DNA of 24,623 nt from the NCBI GenBank assembly GCA_964568855.1, contig CAZMSD010000048.1, forward strand, positions 1 through 24,623, read 5' to 3'. This document shows, piece after piece, positions 22,979 to 24,623 of this stretch. The translations under genes were made by a program, and so were the position numbers. Position 1 is the stretch's first letter. Each line of letters begins with the position of its first letter. A model generated the notes under the pieces. The model had not been told where the DNA came from. It saw only the letters and a list, made by a program, of their open reading frames with translations, and searched no databases. The stretch is from CAZMSD01 sp964568855 (GTDB lineage Bacteria; CAIWAD01).

Positions 22979-24397
22979 TTACCTCGCCAGCAGCAGGCGG
23001 ATGGCGGTCGACTCGCGCTCGCCGCTCGCCCGCAGCACGTAGACGCCAGAGGGAAGATCGCTTCCCGCGAAGAGCAGCTCGTGAACTCCGGCGCCCAGCC
23101 GGTCCGCGAGCAGGCGCCGGACCAGGGCGCCGCGGATATCGAAGAGATCGACGGTGAACATGCCGCCCCGGAGGGTTCGCAGCCTGATCAGCGTGCTTGG
23201 ATTGAAGGGATTGGGTGCAGCGGAAAGCGTCAGGATTCCGGGCCCGGCGAAGCCGCTTCGTGATACCGCGCTTGCGGCATCGGGTCCCGTTCGCACGATG
23301 TATCCCTCTTCCGCCGGCGAACAACCACCCGCCAGCAGAAAACCTCCCATGCCGTCACTCAGGCAGGTATAGGCCGCATCCATGCCGCAGAAGGGCACCG
23401 CCTGGAGCCAGGCTTCCTCGCCCGCGGAATCCGTGCGCATCAGGAAGGCGTCCATCTGTCCCGGCCCCGTCTGCCAGCGGCCGGTCAGGATGAAGTCGCC
23501 GCCGTCCATCTCTATGATGTCGCGACCCATCATGTTTTCGGAGGCGGATCCGTATTGCTGGTACCACAGCTCTTCCCCGCTCCCAGAGAAACGGTGAAGC
23601 GGCATGTAGGCGTCCTGGTACTCGCCGAGCGCCGCGAATCCGCCCTCCTGCGATTCGACCACCGCGAACAGCCGGGAATCGTAGCGCTCGTGCGCCCAGA
23701 CCGAATCTCCCTGCTGATCGATCTTCATCAGCAGGTGATACCTTGAGGTCCACTCGAAGTCGTCGTAGTAGGTCTGGCCCGCCAGGATGAAGCCGCCGTC
23801 CGCGCAGGGCCGGATCGAGGAGGCGATCCCCTTGAAGCCGGGTAGCCTGCGCCAGCTTCGCGTCCACAGTGTATCACCGTCCGCGTCGATCCTGAATACG
23901 GCGAAATCGTCGCCCAGGGTGCCCGCCAGGGCGAATCCTCCTCCCTGGTCATCGCCGACCGGGCAAATGCTCCTACCCAGGTCCTCTCCCGGCCCTCCGA
24001 CGACGGCCGTCCAGAGCAGGTGGCTGTCTTCATCGGTGCGGAACAAAACGATGTCCCACGCGTCGTTCTCGGCGGGCCGTGTGTCACCGACAATCATGAA
24101 TCCTCCGTCTCCCGAGGCGCAGACGGCGCGAGCCCGGTCGTCCGCGGAACCGCCGTGGAAACGCGTCCAGAGAGTGTCGCCATTCAGGTCGAGGGCCAGC
24201 AGGAAGGCGTCGAGGTCCCCATTTTCCGGATCGACGGCTTCGCCGGCGGCCAGGATGGTCCCCTCACCGGTGTCCAGCAGATCGTAGAGTCGACACTGCG
24301 TCCCATCGTAGTGGTAGGTCCAGAGGACTTCTGGATCGGGTTGCGAAAAGGCCTTTAGCGCAATCAGCAGATAAACGAGTGTTGCGGTTCGACTCAT
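22979..24397 (-). CDS. Secreted beta-propeller-type repeat protein with C-terminal sorting domain
   Basis: 472 residues. The open frame extends to 24517, but the ATG at 24397 is chosen: GGAG lies 5 bases before it, a promoter lies upstream inside the extension, and a signal peptide follows (1-18, RTATLVYLLIALKAFS). Residues about 20-385 hold roughly seven repeats of about 50 residues with the pattern DGGFxxxG plus D-x-x-GDTLWTR (GDLDAFLLALDLNGDTLWTR, DFAVFRIDADGDTLWTRSW, GDFILTGRWQTG), typical of propeller-like repeats in secreted proteins of FCB-type bacteria. Residues about 395-472 are a FlgD-like sorting domain (AAPNPFNPSTLIRLRTL, DLFDIRGALVRRLL, LPSGVYVLRASGE). It is expected to be surface-exposed; no function is known. 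It has its own promoter, and it is convergent with the cytochrome gene. Confidence 0.85.
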   Translation of the reverse strand: MSRTATLVYLLIALKAFSQPDPEVLWTYHYDGTQCRLYDLLDTGEGTILAAGEAVDPENGDLDAFLLALDLNGDTLWTRFHGGSADDRARAVCASGDGGFMIVGDTRPAENDAWDIVLFRTDEDSHLLWTAVVGGPGEDLGRSICPVGDDQGGGFALAGTLGDDFAVFRIDADGDTLWTRSWRRLPGFKGIASSIRPCADGGFILAGQTYYDDFEWTSRYHLLMKIDQQGDSVWAHERYDSRLFAVVESQEGGFAALGEYQDAYMPLHRFSGSGEELWYQQYGSASENMMGRDIIEMDGGDFILTGRWQTGPGQMDAFLMRTDSAGEEAWLQAVPFCGMDAAYTCLSDGMGGFLLAGGCSPAEEGYIVRTGPDAASAVSRSGFAGPGILTLSAAPNPFNPSTLIRLRTLRGGMFTVDLFDIRGALVRRLLADRLGAGVHELLFAGSDLPSGVYVLRASGERESTAIRLLLAR

Positions 24398-24418
24398 GGA
24401 TTCTCCGTTAACTCTGAC

Positions 24419-24447
24419 AGTATCGTAGGATTTTGCCTGGTCGTCAA
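24419..24447 (-). promoter_or_regulatory. Sigma-70-type promoter of the propeller gene
   Basis: Read leftward, TTGACG (24447-24442), a 17-base spacer and GATACT (24424-24419), about 20 bases before the chosen start at 24397. It supports the shorter N-terminus of that gene. Confidence 0.6.
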
Positions 24448-24582
24448 CCTCAAATCCAGCGGCCCGTCTCCGGTGATCCGTCGTGGTGCCGTTCGGCGCC
24501 GATTCAATTCTCCGCAACCGGGCGCCCGGACCGCAAGCCGTGCGCGTCGTGTCACATTGATGGGCTGGGGCCTGAAAAACGA

Positions 24583-24604
24583 AAGGCCCGCGTTTGCGGG
24601 CCTT
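24583..24604 (-). terminator. Terminator of a leftward gene beyond the right edge
   Basis: AAGGCCCGC (24583-24591) and GCGGGCCTT (24596-24604) form a perfect 9-bp stem with a 4-base loop. A T-rich tract (TCGTTTTTC) follows only when read leftward; rightward there is none. A TGA is possible at 24617-24615 but the gene itself is not visible. Confidence 0.75.
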
Positions 24605-24623
24605 CCGGTGTTTGTCAGGACAG

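Noticed and set aside
24398..24517. N-terminal extension of the propeller gene to 24517
   Set aside because: It overlaps the predicted promoter and moves the signal peptide to the interior.
1..24623. CRISPR array, tRNA or rRNA genes, insertion sequences
   Set aside because: No regularly spaced repeats, no tRNA or rRNA signature and no transposase-type gene were seen.

Overview
The window is GC-rich DNA (a hand-counted stretch at 9961-10020 is about 67% GC) from a diderm, motile bacterium. The evidence is two TonB-dependent outer-membrane receptors, a PorV/PorQ-type barrel, many signal peptides and a flagellin. Two proteins end in a C-terminal domain with the PNPFNPST signature of FlgD-like / type IX-type sorting domains, and a third ends in a diverged version. 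This combination fits uncultured FCB-superphylum-type lineages (Krumholzibacteriota, Eisenbacteria, Fermentibacterota-like). The phylum is an inference; no marker gene is present.

Layout, left to right. (1) 1-3262, minus: a very long secreted tandem beta-helix protein that runs off the left edge. It is distinctly poorer in GC than everything else. (2) 3263-3814: non-coding. (3) 3815-5678, minus: a two-gene operon of a YdjY-domain protein and a secreted squalene-cyclase-type alpha-toroid repeat protein. (4) 5910-9366, plus: a BtuB-like TonB-dependent receptor and a secreted BNR/Asp-box beta-propeller, divergent from (3). (5) 9389-11683, minus: a fused ADP-forming acyl-CoA synthetase with the beta-then-alpha domain order. 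(6) 11873-12763, plus: an Arg/Gly-rich protein of unknown function. (7) 13024-13854, plus: a compact flagellin with a sigma-28-like promoter and a TTG start. (8) 14005-20901, minus: a three-gene operon, in transcription order a TonB receptor with a carboxypeptidase-regulatory-like N-terminal domain, a 1027-residue secreted protein, and a PorV/PorQ-family barrel. (9) 21454-22860, plus: an octaheme c-type cytochrome fused to a sorting domain, divergent from (8). (10) 22979-24397, minus: a secreted beta-propeller-like repeat protein with the same type of sorting domain. (11) 24583-24604: a terminator for a leftward gene just outside the right edge.

Taken together this is mainly an envelope and cell-surface region. 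The most interesting unit is the divergent pair (8)/(9): a predicted surface-exported multiheme cytochrome next to a receptor, client and PorV-type operon. Both sides have clear sigma-70-type promoters in the shared 552-base spacer, and inverted repeats sit at the leftward promoter. Three well-translated-looking genes (cytochrome, flagellin, CoA ligase) start with TTG. Long antisense open frames over the GC-rich genes are shadows and were left out.
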